Source: CAZGMJ01 sp964526785 (GTDB lineage: Bacteria; Planctomycetota; Phycisphaerae; Sedimentisphaerales; Anaerobacaceae). From it: a stretch of 64,000 nucleotides of DNA. Within the stretch, counting starts at the first letter, position 1. Each line of letters starts with the position of its first letter. The notes under the pieces were generated by a model, which saw nothing but the letters and a program-made list of their open reading frames with translations, was not told the origin of the DNA and searched no databases. The stretch is from the NCBI GenBank assembly GCA_964526785.1, contig CAZGMJ010000003.1, positions 124,001 to 188,000 on the forward strand. The letters run 5' to 3'. Of the stretch, positions 46,307 to 55,174 are shown piece by piece. The position numbers and the translations under genes are program-made.

Positions 46307-46854
46307 ATATCCGAATCCTCCAGCCGCTTCCGGCTCTTCTGCCGCAATATAACAGTAGCCCCGAGAATCGACGTAAACAGCACCGTCGCCTCGCCCAGCG
46401 TATCGTACGCCCGGAAATCGAGGATCACCGAAGCCACCACGTTCGCCGCCCCTGTCTTCTCCAGTCCCTCTTCTAAATACACGCGCGAGGCCGCATCAGG
46501 CGCCTCGGCGAATATCGGCGCACCGAATTCAGGCAGCGCCTCGACGACTCTGGCCCCGAAGAGGAAGATCATGAAGATGACCACCACCGAAACAACCGTC
46601 CCGAAGAACTCCTTGTCTCCGCTGATGAAAGTCAAATCGCGCGAAATGGTCGCCCGAATCAGAATGATCAGACCCAGCACCTCAACTACGATCTGCGTAA
46701 TCGCAATGTCGGGCGCCCGCAGGAATAGAAACATCAAGGACGCACCGAATCCGATGGCCCCGATACAGATCACCGCGCTAAGCAGATTCTTCGTCTCCAC
46801 CGCCACGAGTGCCGCAATGATCATGAATACCAGCAGGATATAGAAGATAGCCAT
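46303..46854 (-). CDS. MbhD-MbhE fused subunit (C-terminal part of a split MnhA)
   Basis: A 183-residue protein. The first half is an MbhD-like (DUF4040-type) membrane domain (FGASLMFLFLRAPDIAITQIVVEVLG); the second half contains a short soluble segment (about 115-145) then the MbhE-type helices (YDTLGEATVLFTSILGATVIL). In Mrp antiporters these segments form the C-terminal part of MnhA; in Mbh hydrogenases they are two genes. Here they are one gene following the NuoL-like subunit, so MnhA function is split in two. Confidence 0.9.
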   Translation of the reverse strand: MAIFYILLVFMIIAALVAVETKNLLSAVICIGAIGFGASLMFLFLRAPDIAITQIVVEVLGLIILIRATISRDLTFISGDKEFFGTVVSVVVIFMIFLFGARVVEALPEFGAPIFAEAPDAASRVYLEEGLEKTGAANVVASVILDFRAYDTLGEATVLFTSILGATVILRQKSRKRLEDSDI

Positions 46855-46860
46855 ACTACC

Positions 46861-48723
46861 TCACCTGATTTCACTTACCACTAAGAGAATCGCCAGCAAA
46901 CCGAGCGTCACCCACGTCAGATACATTGGCAGCACGCCCGAATGCATCCACCGCAGAAAGCCCGTCAGCGCCAGCCCCAGCCTGCCGAACTGATCGTAAG
47001 GATCGAAATACCGCTTCTCCTGGCCCGCGTACATCTGCCGCAAACCACCCATCGAAGAGATGGTCTTGTAGAAATGCGTGCCGGGAATAATCATCTGATC
47101 GTTTTCGGGCGATTCGCCGCAGGTCCATGTCGATACGATTCGCACGTTCGCCGACAGCCTGCAAACCGCCCAGATCAGCACGCCGATGCCGATCGCAGCC
47201 GCCATCAGCACCGTAGCCAGTTCCGAGTTCCACGTACTCAGCAGCGTCGTTCCGTCATCGATGCCCAGCGCCGGGAAGATGAAATACTCCAGCGGAATCC
47301 AGTACGCCACACCGAAAACGACACAAAGCACGGCCAGCACGACCATGGGAACGTTCTGCAGCGTGGAAACTCTCCGAATCTCTTTCAATCCGCTGGGCGG
47401 CCGTGACAGGAAAACCGAATGTATGATCTTCACAAAAGACGCCAGCGTCAGCGCGCTGCCGAACATCGCGCACGTCAGCCAGACCGGCCACAAACGCCCC
47501 GCCGTCCCGACCTCCGCGCCGCCCATATCGATCACGCCCTGATACACCATCCACTTGGAAACGAACCCGTTAAGCGGCGGCACCCCCGAAATACTCAGAG
47601 ACGCAATTACGCACGCCCAGAACGTAACGGGGATCTTACGGGCAAGTCCGCCCAACTCGTCCAGTTCCGCCGTGCCGGTCGACTGCTCCACCGCTCCGCT
47701 GCACAGGAAAAGACAGCACTTGTAAATCGCGTTGTTCACCATGTGAAACACACCCCCCGCGATTCCAATCGGCGTGCCCGTCGCAATGCCGAGCACCATA
47801 TATCCGACCTGACTGATCGCATGGTACGAAAGCAGACGCTTGAAATTGTGCTGCACCATCGCAATCATCACCGCCACGATAATGGTCGCCGCCCCGATCA
47901 CAGACAGCACGACCGTCATCGCTCCGCCCGTTATCACGAACAATTCCCGGACGACCACCACCAGCAGGTATATCCCCAGCAGCTTGTCCAGCGCCGCCGG
48001 CAGAAGCGCCATCGCCGAAACCGGCGCAGACTCGCCGCTCGTCGGCAGCCACGTATGCAGCGGCATCGCTCCCGCCTTCGTAATCGCCGCCAGCAGCAGC
48101 AGCAGAAAAGCTGCTATCGGCCCAGCCGAATCCGCCGACAGCGTGATCTTCGATATCTCGAACGTTCCCCCCGCCAGCACCCATACCATCGCGATCCCGA
48201 GTAGAAAAGCGCCGTCCGAGGCCCCGATCATCGCGAAACTCTTCGTCGCCGCAAAGTTGGAATTCCGGCCCCCCGTCGATATGAGCAGATACAGAGAGAC
48301 CGTCACAATCTCCCAGAATATCAGCAGAAATAGCAGGTGCTCCGACAGCAATATCCCCGCCGCACCGCCGATGGTCAGCAGAACCGAGCCATAGAACTCA
48401 TTCTGTCGCTTCGCCCCCGCCATCGATCGCAGCGAATACACCGTGATCAACACCCCGAACCCCATCGCGAACAAAAGCACGAACGCCCGAAGCCGGGTCA
48501 CGGTCAAAAGCAGCGTCAAATCCAGCCCGCCGACCTCCGCTATCGCCCACGAAAAGCTCCCCTCCCCCACCCTGAAGACCCGCATCGCAAGCACAAACGC
48601 CATCAGCGAAACCACCACCGTCGCCACCCGGGACAGACCCCTGAGCATGTTGGGCAGAAACAACACCACAAAACCCAGCACAAGCGGTATGAAAACGATA
48701 TTGCGCAGAACGTTGGCTTCCAC
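46861..48723 (-). CDS. NuoL/MnhA-type antiporter-like subunit
   Basis: A 620-residue polytopic protein of the proton-conducting NuoL/HyfB family. Recognisable segments are LIFWEIVTVSLYLLISTG with the conserved glutamate, ITKAGAMPLHTWLPTSGES with the lysine, and LLSYHAISQVGYMVLGIATG. The C-terminus has an amphipathic segment and a closing helix as in NuoL. It lies directly after the hydrogenase large subunit gene, linking the catalytic and antiporter halves of the operon. Confidence 0.92.
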   Translation of the reverse strand: MEANVLRNIVFIPLVLGFVVLFLPNMLRGLSRVATVVVSLMAFVLAMRVFRVGEGSFSWAIAEVGGLDLTLLLTVTRLRAFVLLFAMGFGVLITVYSLRSMAGAKRQNEFYGSVLLTIGGAAGILLSEHLLFLLIFWEIVTVSLYLLISTGGRNSNFAATKSFAMIGASDGAFLLGIAMVWVLAGGTFEISKITLSADSAGPIAAFLLLLLAAITKAGAMPLHTWLPTSGESAPVSAMALLPAALDKLLGIYLLVVVVRELFVITGGAMTVVLSVIGAATIIVAVMIAMVQHNFKRLLSYHAISQVGYMVLGIATGTPIGIAGGVFHMVNNAIYKCCLFLCSGAVEQSTGTAELDELGGLARKIPVTFWACVIASLSISGVPPLNGFVSKWMVYQGVIDMGGAEVGTAGRLWPVWLTCAMFGSALTLASFVKIIHSVFLSRPPSGLKEIRRVSTLQNVPMVVLAVLCVVFGVAYWIPLEYFIFPALGIDDGTTLLSTWNSELATVLMAAAIGIGVLIWAVCRLSANVRIVSTWTCGESPENDQMIIPGTHFYKTISSMGGLRQMYAGQEKRYFDPYDQFGRLGLALTGFLRWMHSGVLPMYLTWVTLGLLAILLVVSEIR

Positions 48724-49941
48724 TTAGAGATCCTCCAGCTTCAGTTTCGGCGCTCCAATTTCGCGCATGAGTCTCGCCGTTTTCTCCCTGCTCAACGCCA
48801 GCAGCCGATCGTAATCATGCGTGACCGTACCCCGCGAATCCACAACCGCCATACGCTCGGTGCAACTGTAGCACGGATCGACCGCCGCCAGCGTCAGCGT
48901 CACATCCGCAACGTGTTGCCCGATACAGGACGCTCGAAACGATGGCACATTCACATAGCTCGGCGCCCGCATCTTGTGGCGCACCGGCCGATTCCCGCCG
49001 TCGCTCCGCACGTAATGAAAGGTCTCTCCCCTCGGAGCCTCTGCGTGCCCGCACCCTTCGCCCGCAGGAATCTCCTTCACCTCCGCCGCAACAGGTCCGC
49101 CCGGCAGCTTCCTCAGCGCTTCCTTCACCATCTTGATCGATTCGAACGTCTCAAGCAGCCGCACCACCGCCTTGGCAAAGACATCACCGGCCGGCTCAGA
49201 GATAACACTCCACTCCAGATCCCCGTATGCGGCGTACGGATCGTCGTGCCGAACGTCGATGGCGACCCCGCTGCCCCGCGCCGTCGGTCCCGTCACGGCA
49301 AACTTCGTCGCATCCTCCTTGCTCAGTACGCCCACTCCCTTGAGCCGTGCGTGCAAAACAGGATCGTCCAGCACCGCCTTGGTCAGCATTTCCGTCTTCT
49401 TCTCAATCTCGTCCAATTCTGCCAGTATCTTCGGCTTCAACTCGTCGGGAATGTCCTCTCGGCATCCCCCTACCCGAACGTTGCCGTAGTTGTTCCGATT
49501 GCCCGTAATCTCCTCCAGCAGATCGAGAACGGGCTCGCGGTATTTCCACGCCCACATGAAGACCGTGTCGTACCCGATAAAGTGCCCGCCCAGACCGACC
49601 CACAGAATATGGCTGTGAATTCGCTCCAACTCGTTGATAATTGTCCGTACGTATCTCGCCCGATCCGGCACCTCGACATCCGTAAACTCCTCCACCGCCT
49701 GCACGTATGCCAACGGATGCGACGCCGAACAAATGCCGCAGATGCGCGACACCAGATAAGGCACCTGATCGAACTGCAGCGTCTCGCTGATCCCCTCCAT
49801 GCCGCGATGGTTGTACGATATCCGAACGTCGATATCCGTCACAATCTCGCCGTCCAGCGTAAGCTGGAAGTACTCCATCTCCTCCTGCAGCGGATGAAAC
49901 GGCCCGACCGCAAGAACCGGCTTGTTTGTTCTCTGCTTCAT
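48724..49941 (-). CDS. [NiFe]-hydrogenase group 4 large subunit (EchE/MbhL/NuoD-like)
   Basis: A 405-residue catalytic subunit. Both nickel motifs are intact: RICGICSASH at 66-75 and DPCYSC near 358-363, so it should carry a [NiFe] site, unlike complex I NuoD. About 40 residues follow the second motif and would be removed by the maturation protease. The sequence GPFHPLQEEMEYFQLTLDG is the NuoD/group 4 N-terminus. It overlaps the NuoC-like gene by 4 bp. It forms the active site of a membrane-bound, ion-translocating hydrogenase. Confidence 0.95.
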   Translation of the reverse strand: MKQRTNKPVLAVGPFHPLQEEMEYFQLTLDGEIVTDIDVRISYNHRGMEGISETLQFDQVPYLVSRICGICSASHPLAYVQAVEEFTDVEVPDRARYVRTIINELERIHSHILWVGLGGHFIGYDTVFMWAWKYREPVLDLLEEITGNRNNYGNVRVGGCREDIPDELKPKILAELDEIEKKTEMLTKAVLDDPVLHARLKGVGVLSKEDATKFAVTGPTARGSGVAIDVRHDDPYAAYGDLEWSVISEPAGDVFAKAVVRLLETFESIKMVKEALRKLPGGPVAAEVKEIPAGEGCGHAEAPRGETFHYVRSDGGNRPVRHKMRAPSYVNVPSFRASCIGQHVADVTLTLAAVDPCYSCTERMAVVDSRGTVTHDYDRLLALSREKTARLMREIGAPKLKLEDL

Positions 49942-50378
49942 GTCCGTGCCTTCTTCCTCAACGGATATTCACCGTCGGGCCAGTCGTCAGCCAGCACCAG
50001 CCGCCGCATATCCGGATGATTCACAAACTCGATACCGAACTCGTCGTGCATCTCCCGCTCGATCCACTCGGCCCCCGGCAGAAACTGACCGATCGACTCA
50101 ACCGCCGGATGCGCGTAGTCCCGAATGAACGCCTTGGTCGTAACCACGCACCCGACCGCGTCATCCGAGAAGTGGTACAGAACCTCGAAATGGTCCGCGC
50201 AGTCCATAGCCGTCGCAATCGCGAACCGCAACCCCAGTTCCTCATACAGGAACTTGTTCACCGCAAAGCTGCTCTCGCCCTCGCACAGTAGATACACGCG
50301 CCTGTCCGTCGTCCACACCACATCCGTCAACGACTCCCGAATCGGCCCCAGCTTGCTTTCTATCTCGTTCTTGCTCAT
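49938..50378 (-). CDS. NuoC-like subunit (MbhK/EchD) of the membrane hydrogenase
   Basis: A 146-residue protein of the 30-kDa complex I family. The conserved segment EREMHDEFGIEFVNHPDMRRLVLADDW lies near 110-136 and is the family signature; HFEVLYHFSD is its middle strand. It contacts the large and small subunits at the membrane arm. It is coupled to the large-subunit gene by a 4-bp overlap. Confidence 0.93.
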   Translation of the reverse strand: MSKNEIESKLGPIRESLTDVVWTTDRRVYLLCEGESSFAVNKFLYEELGLRFAIATAMDCADHFEVLYHFSDDAVGCVVTTKAFIRDYAHPAVESIGQFLPGAEWIEREMHDEFGIEFVNHPDMRRLVLADDWPDGEYPLRKKART

Positions 50379-50391
50379 AGTTGCATACCGC

Positions 50392-50823
50392 CTATATGGC
50401 CGAAAGTGCCTTGACCACGCCAGAAATCATCGCCTCGGGCTTCGGCGGACACCCGGGCACATACGCAATGATCGCATTGGGATCCTCCTCGCGTAGAACC
50501 TTGTCCACCGGCCCGGCTACGTGGTACCCGCCGTGAAAAATCCCCGTGTCGCACGCGCACGCCCCCATCGCAAAAACGACGCAGGGCTTCGACGTCTGCC
50601 GATACACGTCCCGCAAACGCGGCGCAGCCTGCCGCGTCACCACGCCCGTCACCAGCAGCGCATCGGCGTGCCGGGGCGACCCGACGAGCTTGATGCCGAA
50701 ACGCTCCACGTCGAACTTCGGCGTCAACAGATTCACGATCTCGATGTCGCAGTTGTTGCACGCACCGGTATTGACGTGAAAGACCCAAACCGACTTCTTC
50801 AGCGACCACATTTTCCAGTTCAT
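50392..50823 (-). CDS. NuoB-like small subunit (MbhJ/EchC) of the membrane hydrogenase
   Basis: A 143-residue protein carrying the proximal [4Fe-4S] cluster next to the active site. Ligand cysteines are in GACNNCDIE (C22, C25), MGACACDTG (C89 or C91) and VPGCPPKPE (C125), the group 4/NuoB pattern. The C-terminal part is shorter than in complex I NuoB, as in Ech/Mbh. Confidence 0.94.
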   Translation of the reverse strand: MNWKMWSLKKSVWVFHVNTGACNNCDIEIVNLLTPKFDVERFGIKLVGSPRHADALLVTGVVTRQAAPRLRDVYRQTSKPCVVFAMGACACDTGIFHGGYHVAGPVDKVLREEDPNAIIAYVPGCPPKPEAMISGVVKALSAI

Positions 50824-50832
50824 GAACGTACC

Positions 50833-51765
50833 CTACAGCCAGCCGATACCCGCATAATTGCCGATCCCGGCCAGTACAATCGCAATAACCATCGCTACGC
50901 CGCAATATACCCAGAAGAACCGCATCGCCTGATCGATGCGCACCCGCGGATTCGTATTCTTGATCAGAATCACCAGAACCAGAACGAGCACGTATTTGCA
51001 CAAACCCCAGAACAAACTCCATCCCGAGGCCCCGAATCCGCCCAGAAAAACCATCACCAGAAACAACGGCAGCGCTACCAGCATGACCGCCTGCATCAGC
51101 TTCCACGCCGCCAGCAACGCACCCGAATACTCGATAATGACCCCGCTGGCCAGTTCGGTCTCCGATTCGGCAATATCGAACGGCACAAAACCCAGCTTTG
51201 CCTGAATGCAAAGCAGCGACACCAGAAAAGCCAGCATCCCCGAAACGCTCAGCGCCACCGCCGAATCCGCTATCGACGCGAGATCCAGCCGCCCCCCGCT
51301 CTTGATAATCACCACAACGAAAGCCAGAATCAACGGCAGTTCGTACCCCATCACCAGCTTCATTTCCCTGCTCGTACCCAGCGCCGCGTGCGGACTGGCG
51401 CTGGCGCTGCTGCCGAGTATCAGCGCCAGTGACGGCACCACCAGCAGATAAACCGCAACAATCACGTCCCCCACAAAAGCCGAACCCGTAAACGTCGTGC
51501 GCCACAGAATGATCGAAAGCAGCAGAATCCCTGCAAAGCCCGCCAGCGGCGCGAACATAAACACCGTCCGCTCAGCCTGCTCCGGCACGAGAATCTCCTT
51601 GCCCATCAGCTTCACCACGTCGTAGAAAGGCTGCATCACGGGCGGCCCCACCCGCCATTGCACCAAAGCACTGACCTTTCGCACGATGTACGACGCCGCC
51701 AGGCCAAGCACGATGGTGCCCGGAACGACCAGAACCCAGAACACAACGTTCATCCCCGTACTCAT
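50833..51765 (-). CDS. NuoH-like membrane subunit (EchB/HycD)
   Basis: A 310-residue polytopic protein with about eight helices. QWRVGPPVMQPFYDVVKLMGKE (about 38-60) matches the NuoH/HycD signature, and FVPFDIAESETELASG (about 195-210) is the conserved acidic segment at the quinone-cavity interface. It anchors the peripheral hydrogenase arm and couples electron transfer to ion movement. It overlaps the preceding ferredoxin gene by 4 bp. Confidence 0.94.
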   Translation of the reverse strand: MSTGMNVVFWVLVVPGTIVLGLAASYIVRKVSALVQWRVGPPVMQPFYDVVKLMGKEILVPEQAERTVFMFAPLAGFAGILLLSIILWRTTFTGSAFVGDVIVAVYLLVVPSLALILGSSASASPHAALGTSREMKLVMGYELPLILAFVVVIIKSGGRLDLASIADSAVALSVSGMLAFLVSLLCIQAKLGFVPFDIAESETELASGVIIEYSGALLAAWKLMQAVMLVALPLFLVMVFLGGFGASGWSLFWGLCKYVLVLVLVILIKNTNPRVRIDQAMRFFWVYCGVAMVIAIVLAGIGNYAGIGWL

Positions 51766-52286
51766 TTGCCGGCTGTCTCCTTCTCACTCAAAAACGGCTG
51801 CCACAAGTCCCCGTCCCGCACATGAACGACCACGTCCTCGAAAACCTCGACGTAATCCTTCCCTTTCGGCCGCTCCCCATAATCGATGCTCCCGTCGTCG
51901 CACGTCTGCACGCACAACGGCTTCTCCCCCGGCTCCAGCCTCCCCCTGCACACGTCACAAACGCTGCTCGGATACGGCACCAGATCCGTATAGATCGTCC
52001 CGAAAGGACACGCCACCGCGCACGTCCCGCAACCCGTGCATCGCATAGTGTATCGCTTCAAAACCCCCTCGTCGCCCGCACGCTGCTGCACCTTCTCCAG
52101 CGCATCATTCGGACACGCCGCAATACACGGCGCCCCCTTGCACCTGCGGCAAATCAACGCAAACCGAACCATCTCCAACAACGAATCGAAGCCCCGATTC
52201 TCCGGATGATTGCCGTACGAACATTCCACCCCCGACTCCCCCTGGAGCCTGCTCCTGGCCAGATCAATTATCAGCTTCGCACTCAT
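51762..52286 (-). CDS. Polyferredoxin subunit (HycB/CooF-like)
   Basis: A 174-residue protein with three cysteine-rich segments: CRRCKGAPCIAACP, CTGCGTCAVACP and CDVCRGRLEPGEKPLC, enough for three or four [4Fe-4S] clusters. It resembles HycB/CooF/HydN electron carriers. It lies between the HydG-like diaphorase subunit and the NuoH-like subunit, so it is the likely wire from the NAD(P)H module to the membrane hydrogenase. Confidence 0.92.
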   Translation of the reverse strand: MSAKLIIDLARSRLQGESGVECSYGNHPENRGFDSLLEMVRFALICRRCKGAPCIAACPNDALEKVQQRAGDEGVLKRYTMRCTGCGTCAVACPFGTIYTDLVPYPSSVCDVCRGRLEPGEKPLCVQTCDDGSIDYGERPKGKDYVEVFEDVVVHVRDGDLWQPFLSEKETAGK

Positions 52287-52313
52287 AACGCCCTTCGTCC
52301 TTCACACGCCTCG

Positions 52314-53135
52314 TCAATCCCAGATATTCGGGTACTTCGCCACCTGGTCGTACGTAAACACCGGCCCCTCCTTGCACACGTAGTACTTGCCGATCATGCA
52401 GTGCCCGCACTTGCCAACACCGCAGCTCATGTTCTTCTCCATGGACAAATAGATGCGCTCCGGCGGAAAACCGAACTCCAGCAGCTTCACCGTCGCGAAC
52501 TTCATCATGATCGGCGGCCCGCACACAACCGCAACCGCATTCCTGATATCCACGTCCTCGGGACTCAGAATAGTCGTCACCACCCCCACGTTGCCGTCCC
52601 ATTGACCGTTCGCCTGATCCACCGTCAGCTTGATGTCCACCCCCTCTATCTGCCGCCACGCCCCAAACAACGTTTCCTTGTAGATGAAATCCTCCGGGCT
52701 CCGTGCACCGAACCTGCACACCACGGACTTGAAATCCTTCACGCGATCCACCAGCGTCAGAAACAGCGACCGTATCGGCGCCAGCCCCACGCCCCCGCCC
52801 ACGATATACACGTCCTTGCCCGCAAAAGCATCGACCGGATAACCGTTCCCGTAGGGCCCGCGAATACCGACCCGCTGCCCCTTCTCACACGCGTGCAGCA
52901 GTGCCGTCACCCTCCCGGCCTTCATGATGCTGATCTCCATCTGCTCCGTAACCGCCGGCGACGACGACGGCGTAAACGGCGCCTCCCCCTCGCCCGGCAC
53001 CGTCAGTTCAACGAACTGCCCCGTCCGAAACAAAAACGCCTCCTCCGGCACCACCACGAAACTCTTGATCGTCGGCGATTCGTCGATGATATCAACGATC
53101 TCGCCGTTCACGGGTTGATATAAATTCGATTTCAT
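52314..53135 (-). CDS. HydG/AsrB-like FAD- and NAD(P)-binding subunit (hydrogenase cluster 1)
   Basis: A 273-residue flavoprotein of the ferredoxin-NADP reductase fold. The FAD domain shows the RxxS-like stretch and GQFVELTVPGEGEAPFTPSS. GIRGPYGNGYPVD and YIVGGGVGLAPIRSLF (about 110-125) form the NAD(P) domain, with the conserved VCGPPIMMKF. The C-terminus CGVGKCGHCMIGKYYVC binds a [2Fe-2S] cluster. It is close in layout to the subunit at 59665. It overlaps the HydB-like gene by 4 bp. Confidence 0.94.
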   Translation of the reverse strand: MKSNLYQPVNGEIVDIIDESPTIKSFVVVPEEAFLFRTGQFVELTVPGEGEAPFTPSSSPAVTEQMEISIMKAGRVTALLHACEKGQRVGIRGPYGNGYPVDAFAGKDVYIVGGGVGLAPIRSLFLTLVDRVKDFKSVVCRFGARSPEDFIYKETLFGAWRQIEGVDIKLTVDQANGQWDGNVGVVTTILSPEDVDIRNAVAVVCGPPIMMKFATVKLLEFGFPPERIYLSMEKNMSCGVGKCGHCMIGKYYVCKEGPVFTYDQVAKYPNIWD

Positions 53136-54181
53136 ACCGCTGTCTGCCTCTTCGATCTGCCCTTCTTCCCCAATTCATCATTCAACCGCTTGAGCACCAC
53201 CCGGATATCCACATCCCCTGCCTCCGCGTCCACGCATCGCCCGCAACCAACGCACATATCCACTCCGTACCGTTCGAGAAAATACGCGAACTTGTGCATC
53301 AGTCGATGCCGCAGCCTCTCGCCCAGCGCCTTGCGCGGATTCGCACCGCCCGCAACCTCCGCATACGCCGTGCGCATGCAACTGTCCCACATCCGCATCT
53401 TGCCGAAGTAATCCTCCTTCCGCGTATCGTACAGGTAGAAACAGTGGCACGTCGGACAAACCCGCGTGCACGCCTGGCACTCCACACACGTTGCCGCCTC
53501 CTCGTCGAAAACCTCCGACTCCTCGCTCCCGCCGACAACCTCCCCGACCGTCCTGTCGAGTTCGTACGCTTTGTTGATTGCCTCCAGTCGCTCCTTCGCC
53601 GCCTCCCGATTCTGTTGCCGCTCGCTCAGCAAGCTGTCGGGCACGTCCGCAAACAACTGCGCATGCCCGCTGATAAACGACTTGCCCCGCTGCGAACCCG
53701 CCTCCAGAATGAATCCGTCCTTCAAGTGTGCAATATTCAGATCGAATCCGTCGCTCGCAAACGGCTCGCCGCCCATCGCACTGCAAAAGCAACTCTCCGC
53801 CGGTTCGCCGCAATCGCTCGAAATGATGAACATCGCCTCCCGCCGCGCCGCATAAGCCTCATCCCGGTACTCCTCATCCAGAAACACCTTATCCAGAAGA
53901 TCCAGCGACCGCAGATCGCAGGACTTCAAACCGAAAACGGCAAAAGGCCGCACCCCCTCCGGCTCGACCGGCTCCGGAAAAACAGCCGCCAGTTCTCTCA
54001 ACGGAAAGAGAAACTCCTTGGCCGGCGTGCAGACCCGCACCTCATTGTAATCCACCGAAGCCCCCGGCTCGTACCGCCTGTACACAAACCCCGGGCCGGT
54101 CCGCTTCGGAACGTACAGATCCATTTGCTCGCAAATCGCATCGAATACAGGCTTGAGCTTGCTGACAAATCTACTGTTCAT
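53132..54181 (-). CDS. HydB/AsrA-like iron-sulfur subunit (hydrogenase cluster 1)
   Basis: About 349 residues from ATG 54181 (AGGTGG upstream); the frame opens at a GTG ten codons earlier. The C-terminal half has a first motif CVECQACTRVCPTCHC (about 235-250) and a second CVGCGRCVDAEAG (about 325) in which the fourth ligand cysteine present in the cluster 2 subunit is replaced (VDAE instead of xxxC), so it probably holds an incomplete or [3Fe-4S] cluster. Electron transfer between the flavin subunit and the polyferredoxin is the likely role. The gene follows rex by about 85 bp. Confidence 0.92.
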   Translation of the reverse strand: MNSRFVSKLKPVFDAICEQMDLYVPKRTGPGFVYRRYEPGASVDYNEVRVCTPAKEFLFPLRELAAVFPEPVEPEGVRPFAVFGLKSCDLRSLDLLDKVFLDEEYRDEAYAARREAMFIISSDCGEPAESCFCSAMGGEPFASDGFDLNIAHLKDGFILEAGSQRGKSFISGHAQLFADVPDSLLSERQQNREAAKERLEAINKAYELDRTVGEVVGGSEESEVFDEEAATCVECQACTRVCPTCHCFYLYDTRKEDYFGKMRMWDSCMRTAYAEVAGGANPRKALGERLRHRLMHKFAYFLERYGVDMCVGCGRCVDAEAGDVDIRVVLKRLNDELGKKGRSKRQTAV

Positions 54182-54295
54182 GGTTCCCACCTGAGCCGTA
54201 TCGCCGGACACCCGCGCCGACGGAATTCCGCCGGCACATTCCTGCCCCTGATCCGGCCACCAAGTTATAACGACGTACGAACTATCAATAACCGC

Positions 54296-54919
54296 TCAGC
54301 CCGCTGGCAGATAATACGGCAGACGAGCGAGGTCCATCGCAATGTCAATCGTTATTACTTTCACTCTCTTGGGAACGACAATATAGCGGGGCGAAAAATT
54401 CAAGATGCCCCGAATACCCGCACCAATCATGCTCTCCGCAACCTCCTGTGCTGCATTGCCGGGAACCGCAATAATCCCCAGATTCACGCCCCGCTCTTTC
54501 AGTACATGCAGATCGGCGACATCCTCGATAATCACACCGCCCTTCTTCCGGCCGATCTTCCTGCGGTTGCTGTCGAAAGCAGCGACAATCCGAAAGCCGT
54601 ACATCTCAAAACCCGGAAAGGTCAGCAGCGCCGTGCCCAGGTTCCCCACGCCCACCAGCGCAATCTCCCGGACGCCGTCTAGATGCATGATCTGCTTGAT
54701 CCGCTTGATCATCGTCTCGGTGCTGTAGCCCACCCCCGGCTTGCCGAAGTCCCCGAAATACGAAAAGTCCTTCCGGATTTGCCAGGAATGTACGCCCAGC
54801 ATCGCAGCCAGTGTTTCGCTGGACACCCCCTCCACGCCCTGCTGCGACAGATGAAGCGCCCCCCGCAAATAAATCGGCAGTCGCCGAACGGTTTCGTCTG
54901 GAATCTTATGGTACCTCAT
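54296..54919 (-). CDS. rex: Redox-sensing transcriptional repressor Rex (copy 1)
   Basis: A 207-residue Rex. Residues 1-75 form the winged helix (SSETLAAMLGVHSWQIRKDFSYFG, the Rex signature), followed by a Rossmann domain (ALVGVGNLGTALLTF, about 87-101) that binds NADH, with VAAFDSNRRKIG. Rex lets go of its operator when the NADH/NAD+ ratio is high. As the first gene of the membrane hydrogenase operon it should sense the very pool the diaphorase module uses. A Rex-type operator lies 20 bp upstream, so autoregulation is likely. Confidence 0.95.
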   Translation of the reverse strand: MRYHKIPDETVRRLPIYLRGALHLSQQGVEGVSSETLAAMLGVHSWQIRKDFSYFGDFGKPGVGYSTETMIKRIKQIMHLDGVREIALVGVGNLGTALLTFPGFEMYGFRIVAAFDSNRRKIGRKKGGVIIEDVADLHVLKERGVNLGIIAVPGNAAQEVAESMIGAGIRGILNFSPRYIVVPKRVKVITIDIAMDLARLPYYLPAG

Positions 54920-54938
54920 AGCGATGCCTAAATGGTGC

Positions 54939-54956
54939 TTGAGTTCACATTCACAG
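54939..54956 (-). promoter_or_regulatory. Rex-type operator upstream of rex copy 1
   Basis: TTGAGTTCACATTCACAG on the plus strand reads CTGTGAATGTGAACTCAA in the gene direction, close to the Rex consensus TTGTGAA-N4-TTCACAA (13 of the 14 specified positions compared to the second operon copy are shared). It ends about 20 bp before the rex ATG. Confidence 0.65.
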
Positions 54957-55142
54957 ACTACATAGCTCGAATTCTACCCGGCCGCCCGTTTCTGTCAATG
55001 GAATTTCGCCTGTGCCGCCCCCTCGCCCCCCGCACGTAATCGCATATTATGAAGTATCTTACATCTATGTCGTGGCATCGTACACAAATGTGCACAAAAT
55101 CAGCGCAAAAAAAATTCGCGAAATCACCGGCGACCTCTCCGC

Positions 55143-55174
55143 AAAAAATTCACAGTGGCGTGTTTTGTCACGCC
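55143..55174 (-). terminator. Rho-independent terminator at the end of the histidine kinase gene
   Basis: On the minus strand GGCGTG/CACGCC pair with a 6-base loop that includes the stop codon; a TTTTTT run lies about nine bases after the stem. The distance to the T-run is longer than usual, but the stem is perfect and the position fits the end of the regulatory operon. Confidence 0.45.
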
